43,644 bases of DNA from Streptomyces sp. G44 (GCF_016905445.1 NZ_JAFEXF010000047.1:1-43644); one strand, 5' to 3'. Shown: positions 23,684 to 32,453, numbered from the stretch's first letter. Numbers and translations: made by a program. Notes: generated from the letters alone by a model not told the origin.

Positions 23684-24969
23684 GTCGTCGCCGTCCTCTC
23701 CATCTCCAGCTCGACTTCCGTGCCGCCGCCCGGCACCGCGCGCAGCCGCGCCGTGCCGCCATTGCGCTGCATACGGCCGATGATCGATTCTCGTACGCCC
23801 ATGCGGTCGTCCGGTACCGCATCCAGGTCGAATCCGGGGCCGCGGTCCCGGACGGACACGAACACCGTCTCCCCCTCGACCTCGGCGAAGACCTGAACCG
23901 CGCCGCCCTCGCCACCGTACTTGGCGGCATTCACCATGGCTTCCCTCGCGGCCTGCATCTGGGCGGTCAGCCGGTCGTCGAGCGGGCAGTCGCCGACGAC
24001 GACGACCTCGATCGGGACACCGTGCTTGTCCTCGACCTCAGCCGCGCTGTGCCGCACCGCTTCGGCGAGGGTGTCGGGCTCTTCGTCCTCGTCCTTGCCG
24101 TTGCCCTCGGGTTTGTAGAGCCAGGCCCGCAGGTCGCGCTCCTGGGCCCGGGCGAGGCGGCGCACCTCACCCGGGCTTTCCGCGTTGCGCTGGATCAGGG
24201 TGAGGGTGTGCAGCACGGAGTCGTGGACATGGGCGGCGACCTCGGCTCTCTCCTGGGCGCGGATGCGCATCAGCCGCTCCTCGGAAAGGTCCTGCGCCAT
24301 GCGGACGAGATAGGGGCCGGCGAGGAGCGCGATGCCGACGAGCACGGCGAGGGCGGCCTGGAGCACGGCCCCCAGGTGGGCGGCGGAGCCCTGGAGGACG
24401 AATATGCCCGACACCCCGGCGCCGACCAGGAGGACGCCGGCGGCCGACCGGGCGAGCGTGAGGGTGCGCCTGCGCCGGCCGACGGCCATCCAGCGGGCCC
24501 GGCGGGCGTTGTCGGCCTGCCGCCAGACCAGGGCGACACCGGCGGCGACGAGCAGGGTCGGGACGACGTACGCCTGTGTCGAACCGTCCAGGTCCACATT
24601 GCCGACGAAGACCATGGAGACGACGACCATCGCGAGGAGCGCGACGATCTGCCCCTTGTCCGGCTTGCGGGCCACGAGTCTGCGGCGGCCGTCCGGTGAC
24701 GCCTCCGTCGTGACGGCCGCGGGTGGCCGCTCGGCGTCGACGCCGCCGATGCCGAGCGGGACGAAGAACCAGAACGCCGCGTACAAGAGAGCGCCGAGGC
24801 CGTCCGCCGTGAACAGGCCGACGAAGATGAGCCGGACCCAGATCACGGGCAGCCCGAGATGCCCCGCGAGGCCGCGTGCGACACCGCCGAGCCAACGCCC
24901 GTCACCGCTGCGGTAGAGCTTGCGCAGCGGTCGTACGTCGTCGATGGGAGGTGCAGCGGCTTCCGGCAT
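23680..24969 (-). CDS. PspC-domain sensor histidine kinase
   Basis: 429 aa from ATG 24969 (MPEAAAPPIDD); the open frame continues about 500 codons upstream but that part is antisense to the divergent gene. An N-terminal PspC domain (residues 15-75: LYRSGDGRWLGGVARGLAGH, first membrane segment) is followed by several membrane segments to about 225, a HisKA_3 dimerisation helix with phospho-acceptor H249 (AAHVHDSVLHTL), and an HATPase domain (N box REAMVNAAKYGG, G box DRGPGFD, RVPGGGTEVEL-like end). PspC fused to a NarL-type kinase suggests sensing of membrane stress, like the LiaS/PspC systems. Pairs with the coupled regulator downstream. Confidence 0.94.
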   Translation of the reverse strand: MPEAAAPPIDDVRPLRKLYRSGDGRWLGGVARGLAGHLGLPVIWVRLIFVGLFTADGLGALLYAAFWFFVPLGIGGVDAERPPAAVTTEASPDGRRRLVARKPDKGQIVALLAMVVVSMVFVGNVDLDGSTQAYVVPTLLVAAGVALVWRQADNARRARWMAVGRRRRTLTLARSAAGVLLVGAGVSGIFVLQGSAAHLGAVLQAALAVLVGIALLAGPYLVRMAQDLSEERLMRIRAQERAEVAAHVHDSVLHTLTLIQRNAESPGEVRRLARAQERDLRAWLYKPEGNGKDEDEEPDTLAEAVRHSAAEVEDKHGVPIEVVVVGDCPLDDRLTAQMQAAREAMVNAAKYGGEGGAVQVFAEVEGETVFVSVRDRGPGFDLDAVPDDRMGVRESIIGRMQRNGGTARLRAVPGGGTEVELEMERTATT

Positions 24970-25004
24970 GTCTCGATGTTCACACGCGGGCGCGGACGCG
25001 GACA

Positions 25005-25100
25005 TCAGGGTCGATCCCCGAGAGTTCCCTGATCTCGACCCCCGCCACGCCCCTGTCAGGGTCGAGGCCCGAGGAGTCTCAGGGGTGATATCAGGGTCGG
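25005..25100. promoter_or_regulatory. Cluster of TCAGGG(TCG) repeats between divergent PspC genes
   Basis: TCAGGGTCGA at 25005-25014 and 25056-25065, TCAGGGGT at 25079-25086, TCAGGGTCGG at 25091-25100, and an inverted CCCTGA at 25027-25032 followed by TCTCGACCC. The repeats fill the 183-bp region shared by the kinase operon and the PspC/LiaF-like gene and are the obvious candidate operators of the response regulator. Confidence 0.5.
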
Positions 25101-25152
25101 GCCAGGGTCTTCCCGACTGCCGCGGCGGGCCCACGACGGTCACCATGGACAC

Positions 25153-26514
25153 ATGACAGATCAGCAGCCCGCCGAGACGGAGACCGAGGCCGCCATCCGT
25201 GACGCCCTGCGCGACGCGTACGGCAGGCCGGACGGTCCCGCGGCCGGTCATGAGCCGGGCCTGCCCGCGGAGGAGCGGAAGTTCCGCCGCGACCGTCGGC
25301 ACAGAAAGCTCGGCGGTGTGTGCGCGGGGCTCGGCCGGCACTGCGACATGGACCCGGTGATCTTCCGCATCGGTGTCGCGGTCCTCGCCATCACGAGCGG
25401 TCTCGGCCTGGTCTTCTATGGCTTCGCCTGGCTCTTGGTGCCGTACGAGGACGTCGAGGAGAACGAGGCGCGCAGGCTCCTCTCCGGCCGGGTCGACGGC
25501 CAGGCGCTGACGGCTGTGCTCTTCGCGCTCGTCGGCTGCGGTGTCTTCCTCACCTTGCTGAACAACGGTGGGGCGCTCACCTTCGCCGCCGTCCTCACCC
25601 TCCTCCTCGCGGGCGCGGGGTACTGGTCGCGGCAGCGCGGGGCCCCGGACTCGGACCCGGTCGCCGCGCAGGCCGCGGCGGACGCCCCGCCCGAGGCCAA
25701 GGCGCCGCCTGTCGCCGGGAGCCCTTCGTGGTGGCGTGACCCCATAGTCAAGGACGGCACGCACGATGGGCTCTCCGGTTACTTCTGGGGGCCCGAAGGC
25801 CTGGACATCGCCTATCAGCCGACGGGCCACCAAGGCGTGCCCCGTGCCGCGACCGCGGCTGCCCCGCCGCCCAAGCCGCGCGGGCCGCGGCGGATCGGCG
25901 GCTGGGTGTTCCTGTTCGCCTTGACCGCGGGTGGTCTCGGCACCGGCCTGACCTGGGAGAGCCAGCCGCTCGGCACCAGCCTGGAGACCGGCCTGGCCTG
26001 CGCGCTCGCGGTCTTCGGCCTCGGCATCGCGTTCAGTGCCTTCCTGGGGCGCACGGGGGCGGGTTCGATCGTGCTCGCGGTGCTGACCGCCGGAGCCCTC
26101 GCGGCCGCGGCGGCCCTGCCGAAGAACATCACGACTCACTACGCTCGCACCCACTGGATACCGGTGGCGGCCGCGGACGTCCGCTCCCAGTACGAGCTGG
26201 GTCTCGGCACGGGCAGGCTCGACCTGAGCAAGATCGATGTCGCCAAGGGCCGGAAGCTGGAAACCAGCGCCGAGGTCGGCGTGGGAGACCTCAGAGTGAT
26301 CGTGCCGAAGAACGCCACCGTGCGGCTGCACGCGGAAGTGGGCGTCGGCGACATCGCGTTGCCGGACGACAAGGGCAAGGACCTGGACATCGCTCCGGGC
26401 CAGGAACAGAAGGTGACGCTGAAGCCGCCCTCCGGCGTCGAGGGCGGCGGCACCATCGATCTGCGGCTCGAAGTGGGCGTCGGACAAGCGAAGGTGACCC
26501 GTGCTACGTCATGA
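25153..26514 (+). CDS. PspC-domain membrane protein with LiaF-like C-terminal domain
   Basis: 453 aa from ATG 25153. After about 40 polar residues comes a PspC domain (RRHRKLGGVCAGLGRHCDMD, then IFRIGVAVLAITSGLGLVFYG), several further membrane segments (to about 330) and a C-terminal beta-rich domain with repeated GVGD motifs: AEVGVGDLRVIVP, AEVGVGDIALPDD, LEVGVGQAKV. That pattern is typical of LiaF/toast-rack stress-sensor domains. It is divergent from the kinase carrying the matching PspC domain, so the two probably form a LiaFSR-like envelope stress circuit, with this protein as membrane sensor or inhibitor. Its end overlaps the next gene. Confidence 0.9.
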   Translation: MTDQQPAETETEAAIRDALRDAYGRPDGPAAGHEPGLPAEERKFRRDRRHRKLGGVCAGLGRHCDMDPVIFRIGVAVLAITSGLGLVFYGFAWLLVPYEDVEENEARRLLSGRVDGQALTAVLFALVGCGVFLTLLNNGGALTFAAVLTLLLAGAGYWSRQRGAPDSDPVAAQAAADAPPEAKAPPVAGSPSWWRDPIVKDGTHDGLSGYFWGPEGLDIAYQPTGHQGVPRAATAAAPPPKPRGPRRIGGWVFLFALTAGGLGTGLTWESQPLGTSLETGLACALAVFGLGIAFSAFLGRTGAGSIVLAVLTAGALAAAAALPKNITTHYARTHWIPVAAADVRSQYELGLGTGRLDLSKIDVAKGRKLETSAEVGVGDLRVIVPKNATVRLHAEVGVGDIALPDDKGKDLDIAPGQEQKVTLKPPSGVEGGGTIDLRLEVGVGQAKVTRATS

Positions 26515-26740
26515 ACTTCACCCCGGCAAGCTGGTGGCCGGCCTCTTCCTGTTGGCGGTCGCCGTCGTGTACGCGGGCGATGCCGGCGGCATGTGGGATG
26601 CGCCGTGGTTCGTGGCGCTCCCGCTGGTGATGGTGGGATTGCTGTTCGCAGGCGTGGCGGCGGCGGTCCACGGGATACGCCCGCGTGCCGCGGCCCGCCG
26701 CAGCGGCCGCCCTCGGTGCTCCGAGGAGCCGCGCGGCTAG
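26501..26740 (+). CDS. Small two-helix membrane protein coupled to the PspC/LiaF-like gene
   Basis: 79 aa, GTG start at 26501 inside the last codons of the preceding gene, with AAGGTG 4 nt upstream. Two hydrophobic segments (KLVAGLFLLAVAVVYAGDAG and WFVALPLVMVGLLFAGVAAAV) and a basic C-terminal tail. The 14-nt overlap implies translational coupling and a role in the same envelope-stress module. No homologous family recognised. Confidence 0.75.
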   Translation: MLRHELHPGKLVAGLFLLAVAVVYAGDAGGMWDAPWFVALPLVMVGLLFAGVAAAVHGIRPRAAARRSGRPRCSEEPRG

Positions 26741-26794
26741 GTCCCGGACGCCGTCGGCCATAAGCCTGGACCTGGGTCTGGGCCTGGCGGAGTC

Positions 26795-27310
26795 TCAGAG
26801 GTTCCTGTCGCGGCGGGCGGCGAGCATGGCGTCCAGGGAGAGGACGGAGGCCCCGGCGAGCACCAGCGGCAGCCAGGCCATCAGGTACGCCAGGTCGTTG
26901 CCGTAGTAGTAGGGCTCGGTGGACCAGCTGACGGTCAGCCACAGGCTGAGCGAGATCAGCGCACCGCCGAGCGCGGCGAGCCGGGCGTACAGACCGAGCA
27001 GGGTGCCGATGCCGACGGCCAGTTCGCCGAGAGCGATGGCGTAGCCGAAGCCGACGGGGCTCTTGAGGGAGAGGTCGACCAGTGCGGGGATCGCGGAGAT
27101 GTCGCGGACGCCCTCCATCGTCTCGCCGATCGAGCCGGTTCCGTCGGCGCGCATGAAGGAGCTGTCCATGACTTTGTCCAGGCCGGCGTAGACGAAGGTG
27201 ACGCCGAGGAAGATCCGCAGAGGGAGCAGGGCGTAGCGGGTGGCGGACTGCCGCCAGTCGTCCCGCCGGGAGTGTCTGGTGTGGCCTTCCGTCCGCGTGC
27301 CGTGAGCCAT
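26795..27310 (-). CDS. DoxX-family membrane protein
   Basis: 171 aa from ATG 27310, after a GGGAGAGG site. The DoxX fold of four membrane helices is clear: LLPLRIFLGVTFVYAGLDKV at the start, the short loop with SIGETMEGVRD, then VGFGYAIALGELAVGIGTLLG and LGGALISLSLWLTVSW. Family members are linked to terminal oxidases, thiosulfate oxidation or oxidative stress; none of those partners is nearby, so the role is open. It sits downstream of the longer membrane protein gene on the same strand but with a gap of about 190 bases. Confidence 0.88.
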   Translation of the reverse strand: MAHGTRTEGHTRHSRRDDWRQSATRYALLPLRIFLGVTFVYAGLDKVMDSSFMRADGTGSIGETMEGVRDISAIPALVDLSLKSPVGFGYAIALGELAVGIGTLLGLYARLAALGGALISLSLWLTVSWSTEPYYYGNDLAYLMAWLPLVLAGASVLSLDAMLAARRDRNL

Positions 27311-27504
27311 GGCTGTGCCGCCTCTCCCGTAGGCCCCGTTTTCTGACCATACGTACGAGGAGGGGCTGCTGCTCACCACCGTGCGGCGGCAGTTTCACGA
27401 CAGCGAACAGGAAGTCACAGGGGGGAGGCTCTGATGCGTCAGCCGAGGTGGGTCAACCGATGGCTGGATCTGCTGGGTGCGCGGTGTGGGCCGGGTCTGG
27501 TGGC

Positions 27505-28872
27505 TCAGTCCGTGACATCGATCGTGACGCGGTTCGTCTCCACGCCCGCGGCGGTGATGACCTGCACGTCGACGCGGCCGGGTTCGACGTCGACCGGGAC
27601 GGGCACGGTCAGCGTCGAGTCGGCCGGGTTGCTGAAGCCACCGGGCACCGGTACGAGCGGTACGTGGACGTGCACGGCGCCGATCCGGACGACCATGCGG
27701 GCAAGCCGGTCCGCGTCGCCCGCACCGGGTGGCACGAACCCCGCGCCGCGGATCTCGATGTCGTCGCCCGTGCGGATCGGGGCGTCGAGGTCGCCGGCCT
27801 CCCGCGCCCTGACCACGGAGAGGATCACGGGTCGGCCGCCTTCCGAGTACTTCCCCGCGAGGTATGTCGCGGCCGACACCAAGACCAGTACGGCGAGCCC
27901 CCACGGCAGGTCGGGCAGTTGTTCGGGCCGCCGGGCCAGGCGTACGGCGGCGAAGACCACGGCGATGGCGCTGATCAGGACGTACTGCACGTCGGTGAAG
28001 CTGCCGCGGCCCGCGTCGTCGGTGAGCGTGTCGGCGGCCCGGGGCCGGTCCGCGGGCACCTTTTGCAGCCGCTGGCCCAGCACGCGAAGGCCGACGACCC
28101 TGCGGACGAGGACGGCGACCCCGCACACCACGGCGAGGACGGTCACGACCCCCGCGGCACGGCCGAGCTCCAGCCCGGCGATCAGTTCGTCGCGCTGCCC
28201 GCGCCCCGATGCCGCGGCCAGCTGCCCCGCGATGACCAGCACCGCGAAGACGACGAGGAGCACCCAGCAGGCGGCCACGGCACGCGAGGTGGAGAGCCGG
28301 TTGTCCTCGCCGATGACCGGTGCGAGGACGCCGCCGCGCTCCCGGTGGACGTATGCCGCGCCGGTCAGCAGCCCGCCCACGACCAGCCCGGCGAGCAGGC
28401 CCGCCGTGCGCGCCGCCGACCAGCCGGTGCCGATCGCGGTGAGCGCCTGGATCAGGAGCAGGACACCGAGGGAGCCCCAGACGACGCCCAGCGTGCGCGT
28501 CCACAGGCGGCGCAGCCAGGCCTCGCCCTCTGCCCTGCCGCGTTCGGCGACGGTCCGCGCGGACTGCGTCAGCTCGTCCGACACCCACTGGCGGGACGCG
28601 CCCGCCGAGTGCGCGACGGCCGCGGGCAGCCCCTGCCCGGCCGCCAGTTCGTCGCGTTTGGTGAGGAACGCGGCCACGGCGCTCCGATGCCCCTCGCGCG
28701 CGCCGTGCGGGCAGCCGCCGCACGTGCAGCCGCCCCCGTGCGCGCCCTGTCTCGCCTCCTGCACCGCCACCGCGTACGCCGCCTTCCCCACCCTCGAAGC
28801 CTTTGAGGCCTGCTGTGAACTAGCTTGCAGAGAAAGGGAATTGTGCCGCACCGAAGGGCGAACGAATCCCAC
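27505..28872 (-). CDS. Membrane protein with N-terminal CxCxxCxH motif and C-terminal IPT-like domain
   Basis: 455 aa if the GTG at 28872 is used; no ribosome site is seen there and a GTG at 28848 is an alternative, so the N-terminus is uncertain. Around residue 50 lies a Gly/Cys cluster GGGCTCGGCPHG with C-x-C-x2-C-x-H spacing, suggesting metal binding on the cytosolic side. Six or so hydrophobic segments span about 125-330. The C-terminal 110 residues (IRTGDDIEIRGAGFVPPG, then PVDVEPGRVDVQVITAAGVE) look like an IPT/TIG immunoglobulin-like domain. No enzyme motif. Function unknown; no operon partner is evident. Confidence 0.75.
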   Translation of the reverse strand: MGFVRPSVRHNSLSLQASSQQASKASRVGKAAYAVAVQEARQGAHGGGCTCGGCPHGAREGHRSAVAAFLTKRDELAAGQGLPAAVAHSAGASRQWVSDELTQSARTVAERGRAEGEAWLRRLWTRTLGVVWGSLGVLLLIQALTAIGTGWSAARTAGLLAGLVVGGLLTGAAYVHRERGGVLAPVIGEDNRLSTSRAVAACWVLLVVFAVLVIAGQLAAASGRGQRDELIAGLELGRAAGVVTVLAVVCGVAVLVRRVVGLRVLGQRLQKVPADRPRAADTLTDDAGRGSFTDVQYVLISAIAVVFAAVRLARRPEQLPDLPWGLAVLVLVSAATYLAGKYSEGGRPVILSVVRAREAGDLDAPIRTGDDIEIRGAGFVPPGAGDADRLARMVVRIGAVHVHVPLVPVPGGFSNPADSTLTVPVPVDVEPGRVDVQVITAAGVETNRVTIDVTD

Positions 28873-28942
28873 GGGTCAGGTCAGCGGGGGTGAATGGGCC
28901 ACCTGGGAGTTGACGGTGCGGCCGCGGGGGCCGGGCGGCGCC

Positions 28943-29728
28943 TCAGGCCAGCAGGTCCGGTTCGCTGCGGCTGATGTCCTGCCACAGGGACTGGTAGCTG
29001 ATCCACGCGACCAGATCACCGCCGAGTTGCTCACGCGTCCGCACCGCCTGCTTGTGGCCGATCAGCACCGGGCGACCCGCGGCGCGTGCGCTCAGCTGGA
29101 CCTGGCAGGAGCGCTCCATGGAGAGGAACCACCAGGCCGCGGCGTCGACGGAGTCACCCACGGTGAGCAGGCCGTGATTGCGCAGGATCACCGCCTTGTG
29201 ACCGCCGAGCGCGGTCGCGATCCTGCGCCCCTCCTCGGCGTCCACGACGACGCCCGTGTACCCGTCGTACAGCGCGTGGCTCTCGTAGAAGGCACAGGCC
29301 TCCTGGGTGATCGGGTCCAGGAGTTCGCCGAGCGTGGAGAGGGCGCGGCCGTACAGCGAATGGCAGTGGGCGACGGCGACGATGTCGGGCCTGGCCAGGT
29401 GCGCCTGGGCGTGCACGGTGAAGGCGGCCTGGTTGACGTGGTACCGCCCTTCGACCACCTGCCCGTCGGCGTTGGCGAGGACGAGGTCGCTGACGGTGAT
29501 GTGCTTGAAGGGCATCCCGAAGGGGTTCACCCAGAAGCAGTCGGTGTGCTCCGGGTCGCGGGCGGTGATGTGGCCGGAGACCCCGTCCTCGTACCCGAGC
29601 CGCCCGAAGATCCGCAGTGCCCCGGCGAGGCGCTCCTTCCGGTACCGCCGCTCGTCGGCCGGCGAGGCGTGCACGGGCGGCATCGCGAACCGCAGCCGTT
29701 CGACGGGTATCGGTGTGGGCGCCTGCAT
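28943..29728 (-). CDS. Class II aldolase/adducin-domain protein
   Basis: 261 aa from ATG 29728, with GGAGG 5 nt upstream. The fold of fuculose-1-phosphate aldolase and related enzymes is shown by RLGYEDGVSGHITARDPE near residue 40, ANADGQVVEG, the metal-binding pair in AHCHSLYGRALS (HxH) and the later ILRNHGLLTVGDSV. Such proteins bind zinc or another divalent metal through three His and cleave or decarboxylate phosphorylated sugars; substrate cannot be told here. It is divergent from the split-barrel flavin protein at 29898, with an inverted repeat CTGTACG/CGTACAG (29746-29780) between them. Confidence 0.9.
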   Translation of the reverse strand: MQAPTPIPVERLRFAMPPVHASPADERRYRKERLAGALRIFGRLGYEDGVSGHITARDPEHTDCFWVNPFGMPFKHITVSDLVLANADGQVVEGRYHVNQAAFTVHAQAHLARPDIVAVAHCHSLYGRALSTLGELLDPITQEACAFYESHALYDGYTGVVVDAEEGRRIATALGGHKAVILRNHGLLTVGDSVDAAAWWFLSMERSCQVQLSARAAGRPVLIGHKQAVRTREQLGGDLVAWISYQSLWQDISRSEPDLLA

Positions 29729-29897
29729 GTGTCCTCCATCCCTGGCTGTACGAGGCGGAAGGTACCGGTGGTACGTACAGGAGAACAGAGGGACGCCGCC
29801 CTGCGGGAAGGACGGGAGTGCGGGAGGGCGGAGAAGCAGGAGAGTGCGGCGGTCAAAGACGACAGAAGGTGTCGGGTATCGGCGGCAGACTCAGGGC

Positions 29898-30377
29898 ATG
29901 TCGCACAACTGGGAAGCCTTCACCGCGTCAGAGCCCGGTCTCGCCGAGATCGTCGAGAAGCGCTTCGGCGCGTTCACTCATCATGTCCTCGCCACGCTGC
30001 GCAAGGACGGGTCGCCGCGTACCACCGGGCTCGAGGTTCGTTTTCTGTTCGGGGAGTTGTGGCTGGGCATGATGCCGGGCTCTCTCAAGGCGCTCGACCT
30101 GCGCCGGGATCCGCGCTTCGCGCTTCAGGCGAATCCCGGGTCCGATGCCGGAATGGCGGGCGGCGATGTGCGTATCGCGGGCCGGGCGGTCGAGGTGCGG
30201 GACCCGCAGGTCGTCGCGCGGTACGCGGACGCGGTGAATCCGCCGGACCCGGCGGCGTTCCATCTCTTCCGCGCCGAACTGACGGAGGTGGTCCGTACGT
30301 ATATCGAGGACGGGAAGTACCTGGCGGTGCAGCTGTGGAAGCCGGGCGCACCGCTGCGGACGACGCGTCGGACGTGA
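29898..30377 (+). CDS. Pyridoxamine-5'-phosphate-oxidase-like split-barrel protein (flavin or F420 type)
   Basis: 159 aa from ATG 29898. The split-barrel fold begins GLAEIVEKRFGAFTHHVLAT then LRKDGSPRTTGLEVRF, LWLGMMPGSLKALDLRRDPR and VRIAGRAVEV, the standard pattern of PPOX-class FMN/F420-binding proteins. It probably binds a flavin or deazaflavin cofactor and reduces a small molecule. No ribosome site; CAGACT lies 6 nt before the ATG, consistent with a leaderless transcript. Alone on its strand, followed by a hexamer repeat and a terminator before guaA. Confidence 0.87.
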   Translation: MSHNWEAFTASEPGLAEIVEKRFGAFTHHVLATLRKDGSPRTTGLEVRFLFGELWLGMMPGSLKALDLRRDPRFALQANPGSDAGMAGGDVRIAGRAVEVRDPQVVARYADAVNPPDPAAFHLFRAELTEVVRTYIEDGKYLAVQLWKPGAPLRTTRRT

Positions 30378-30420
30378 ACCGGCGGCCCGCCCGCCGACCG
30401 GCGCCGCACCCGCAGAGTGC

Positions 30421-30462
30421 GCACCCGCACCCGCACCCGCACCCGCACCCGCACCCGCACCC
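30421..30462 (+). repeat. Seven perfect copies of GCACCC
   Basis: Simple hexanucleotide array between converging genes, outside any coding frame that can be supported. Likely length-variable between strains. Confidence 0.9.
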
Positions 30463-30472
30463 GCCGCAAAAC

Positions 30473-30514
30473 GAACGGCGCCGTCTGCCTTGGGGGAGGC
30501 GGACGGCGCCGTTC
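30473..30514. terminator. Terminator between the split-barrel gene and guaA
   Basis: GAACGGCGCCGTCTGCC (30473-30489) pairs with 30498-30514 over 17 bp with one G-T pair and an 8-nt loop. On the minus strand it is followed by GTTTTGCGG, fitting an intrinsic terminator of guaA. Confidence 0.85.
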
Positions 30515-30529
30515 AGGGCGTGGGAGAGG

Positions 30530-32116
30530 TCACTCCCACTCGATGGTCCCCGGCGGCTTCGACGTGACGTCGAGGACCACGCGGTTGACATCGGCGACCT
30601 CGTTCGTGATGCGGGTCGAGATCTTGGCGAGGACGTCGTACGGCATGCGCGTCCAGTCGGCCGTCATGGCGTCCTCGGACGAGACGGGGCGCAGCACGAT
30701 CGGGTGGCCGTAGGTGCGGCCGTCGCCCTGGACGCCGACGCTGCGGACGTCCGCGAGCAGCACGACCGGGCACTGCCAGATGTCGCGGTCGAGACCGGCC
30801 TTCGTCAGCTCCTCGCGGGCGATGGCGTCGGCCTCGCGCAGCAGGTCGAGGCGTTCCTTGGTGACCTCACCGACGATGCGGATGCCGAGGCCGGGGCCCG
30901 GGAAGGGCTGGCGCTGGACGATCTCGTCCGGCAGACCGAGCTCGGCGCCGACCATCCGGACCTCGTCCTTGAACAGCTTGCGCAGCGGCTCGATGAGCTT
31001 GAACTCGAGGTCCTCGGGGAGGCCGCCCACGTTGTGGTGGGACTTGATGTTCGCCGTGCCGGTGCCGCCGCCGGACTCGACCACGTCGGGGTAGAGCGTG
31101 CCCTGGACCAGGAACTCGACCGGCTGGTCGCCCGGGGCCTCGGCGACGATCTCCGCCTGGGCCTGCTCGAAGACGCGGATGAACTCGCGGCCGATGATCT
31201 TCCGCTTCTCCTCGGGGTCGGAGACCCCGGCGAGCGCGGCAAGGAACCGCTCCTGGGCGTCGACGACCTTCAGCTGCACGCCGGTCGCGGCGACGAAGTC
31301 CTTCTCGACCTGCTCGGTCTCGTCCTTGCGCATCAGGCCGTGGTCGACGTACACGCAGGTGAGCTGCGAGCCGATGGCCTTCTGTACGAGCGCGGCGGCC
31401 ACGGCGGAGTCCACGCCGCCGGAGAGCCCGCAGATGGCGCGCTTGGTGCCGACCTGCTCGCGGATCGCGGCGACCTGCTCCTCGATGACGTTGCCGGTCG
31501 TCCAGTCCGGCTTGAGGCCGGCGCCGCGGTAGAGGAAGTGCTCCAGGACCTGCTGGCCGTGGGTGGAGTGCATGACCTCGGGGTGGTACTGCACGCCGTA
31601 CAGCTTCTTCTCGTCGTCCTCGAAGGCGGCGACCGGTACGACGTCCGTGGACGCGGTGACCGTGAAGCCTTCGGGCGCCGCGCTGCACGCGTCGCCGTGC
31701 GACATCCACACGGACTGCTCGGTGGGCGTTCCCTCGAAGAGGGTGGAGCCGGCCTTGGAGACGGCGAGCGGCGTACGGCCGTACTCGCGGGCGCCGGTGT
31801 TGTCGACGGTGCCGCCGAGGGTCGCCGCCATCAGCTGGAAGCCGTAGCACATGCCGAAGACGGGGACACCCGCCTCGAAGAGGGAGCGGTCGAGGGTGGG
31901 CGCGTGCTCCGCGTACACCGACGAGGGGCCGCCGGAGAGGATGATCGCCGCGGGCTTCTTGTCGAGCATCTCGGAGACGGGCATCGTGCTCGGCACGATC
32001 TCGCTGTAGACCCGTGCCTCACGGACGCGACGGGCGATGAGCTGGGCGTACTGCGCTCCGAAGTCGACGACCAGAACGGTGTCGGGAGCGGCGGCAGCGT
32101 GGGGCGCTGATGGCAC
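30530..32116 (-). CDS. guaA: GMP synthase (glutamine-hydrolysing)
   Basis: 528 aa, full length. Converts XMP to GMP using glutamine-derived ammonia and ATP. N-terminal class I amidotransferase: nucleophile Cys in FGMCYGFQ and the His/Glu of YHPEVMHST. The ATP-pyrophosphatase domain has the PP-loop [10 protein letters not shown], and the C-terminal dimerisation domain ends KPPGTIEWE, the conserved GuaA terminus. GTG at 32116 follows GGAAGG. It is divergent from the chorismate mutase leader; no guanine riboswitch was seen in the upstream region. Confidence 0.98.
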   Translation of the reverse strand: MPSAPHAAAAPDTVLVVDFGAQYAQLIARRVREARVYSEIVPSTMPVSEMLDKKPAAIILSGGPSSVYAEHAPTLDRSLFEAGVPVFGMCYGFQLMAATLGGTVDNTGAREYGRTPLAVSKAGSTLFEGTPTEQSVWMSHGDACSAAPEGFTVTASTDVVPVAAFEDDEKKLYGVQYHPEVMHSTHGQQVLEHFLYRGAGLKPDWTTGNVIEEQVAAIREQVGTKRAICGLSGGVDSAVAAALVQKAIGSQLTCVYVDHGLMRKDETEQVEKDFVAATGVQLKVVDAQERFLAALAGVSDPEEKRKIIGREFIRVFEQAQAEIVAEAPGDQPVEFLVQGTLYPDVVESGGGTGTANIKSHHNVGGLPEDLEFKLIEPLRKLFKDEVRMVGAELGLPDEIVQRQPFPGPGLGIRIVGEVTKERLDLLREADAIAREELTKAGLDRDIWQCPVVLLADVRSVGVQGDGRTYGHPIVLRPVSSEDAMTADWTRMPYDVLAKISTRITNEVADVNRVVLDVTSKPPGTIEWE

Positions 32117-32293
32117 GGCGGCGGCCTTCCGGCGTTGAGCGTTGAGCGAGAGGCTCAGTGCGTGTGCAGGGGGTCTGTTTTGTCGATTCTACCGGGCGCG
32201 ACGGGGCCGCATTCGTCGCATCCGACGGACCCTGCCGGGGGAGAACGCGGTCCGGACAGCCGTCTCAGCATCCGAGCCGCGCGCCGGGCCGGA

Positions 32294-32324
32294 TTGACCC
32301 GGTCCGCGCCTGTGGGGGCATACT
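32294..32324 (+). promoter_or_regulatory. Promoter of the chorismate mutase leader
   Basis: TTGACC (32294-32299), 19-nt spacer, CATACT (32319-32324). The start site would fall on or next to the GTG at 32331, making the leader peptide mRNA leaderless, as in the trp leader peptides of Streptomyces. Confidence 0.6.
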
Positions 32325-32330
32325 GGCCCC

Positions 32331-32402
32331 GTGAACAAGCACCTCGCCTTCCTCTTTACCTATGGCAACCGGCCCGCCGGCTGCCATGGTCGAGCTGCTT
32401 GA
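32331..32402 (+). CDS. Leader peptide for chorismate mutase attenuation (23 codons)
   Basis: GTG start at 32331 and TGA at 32400-32402, reading MNKHLAFLFTYGNRPAGCHG then RAA. The run F7-L-F9-T-Y11 puts two Phe and one Tyr codons together early in a very short ORF, directly downstream of a good promoter and upstream of an intrinsic terminator and a chorismate mutase gene. A hairpin GGCAACCGGC/GCCGGCTGCC (32364-32385) starts right after the Tyr codon. Low charged tRNA-Phe or tRNA-Tyr would stall the ribosome here. Function is inferred from layout; a peptide this short cannot be confirmed by sequence alone. Confidence 0.72.
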   Translation: MNKHLAFLFTYGNRPAGCHGRAA

Positions 32403-32426
32403 TCCACTGACAAGCGACTTCCCAGG

Positions 32427-32453
32427 CGCCCCGGGCCGACAAGGCCCGGGGCG
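32427..32453 (+). terminator. Attenuator terminator upstream of chorismate mutase
   Basis: Perfect 11-bp stem CGCCCCGGGCC (32427-32437) and GGCCCGGGGCG (32443-32453) with loop GACAA, followed by TTCTGTCATTT. CGGCCCG (32370-32376) is complementary to CGGGCCG (32432-32438), a 7-bp alternative pairing that would break the terminator; this is the likely antiterminator when the ribosome stalls on the Phe/Tyr codons. Confidence 0.75.

Noticed and set aside
24970..26487. Long N-terminal extension of the PspC kinase
   Set aside because: It would be antisense to the clear PspC/LiaF-like gene; the PspC domain starts right after the ATG at 24969.
30421..30462. Repeat array that might suggest CRISPR
   Set aside because: Units of 6 bp without spacers; a simple sequence repeat.
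27434..32110. A 1558-codon open frame on the plus strand
   Set aside because: It runs antisense through the Cys-motif membrane protein, the aldolase and guaA and across the split-barrel gene. Its protein is Arg/His/Asp/Leu-rich shadow sequence, typical of frames opposite high-GC genes.
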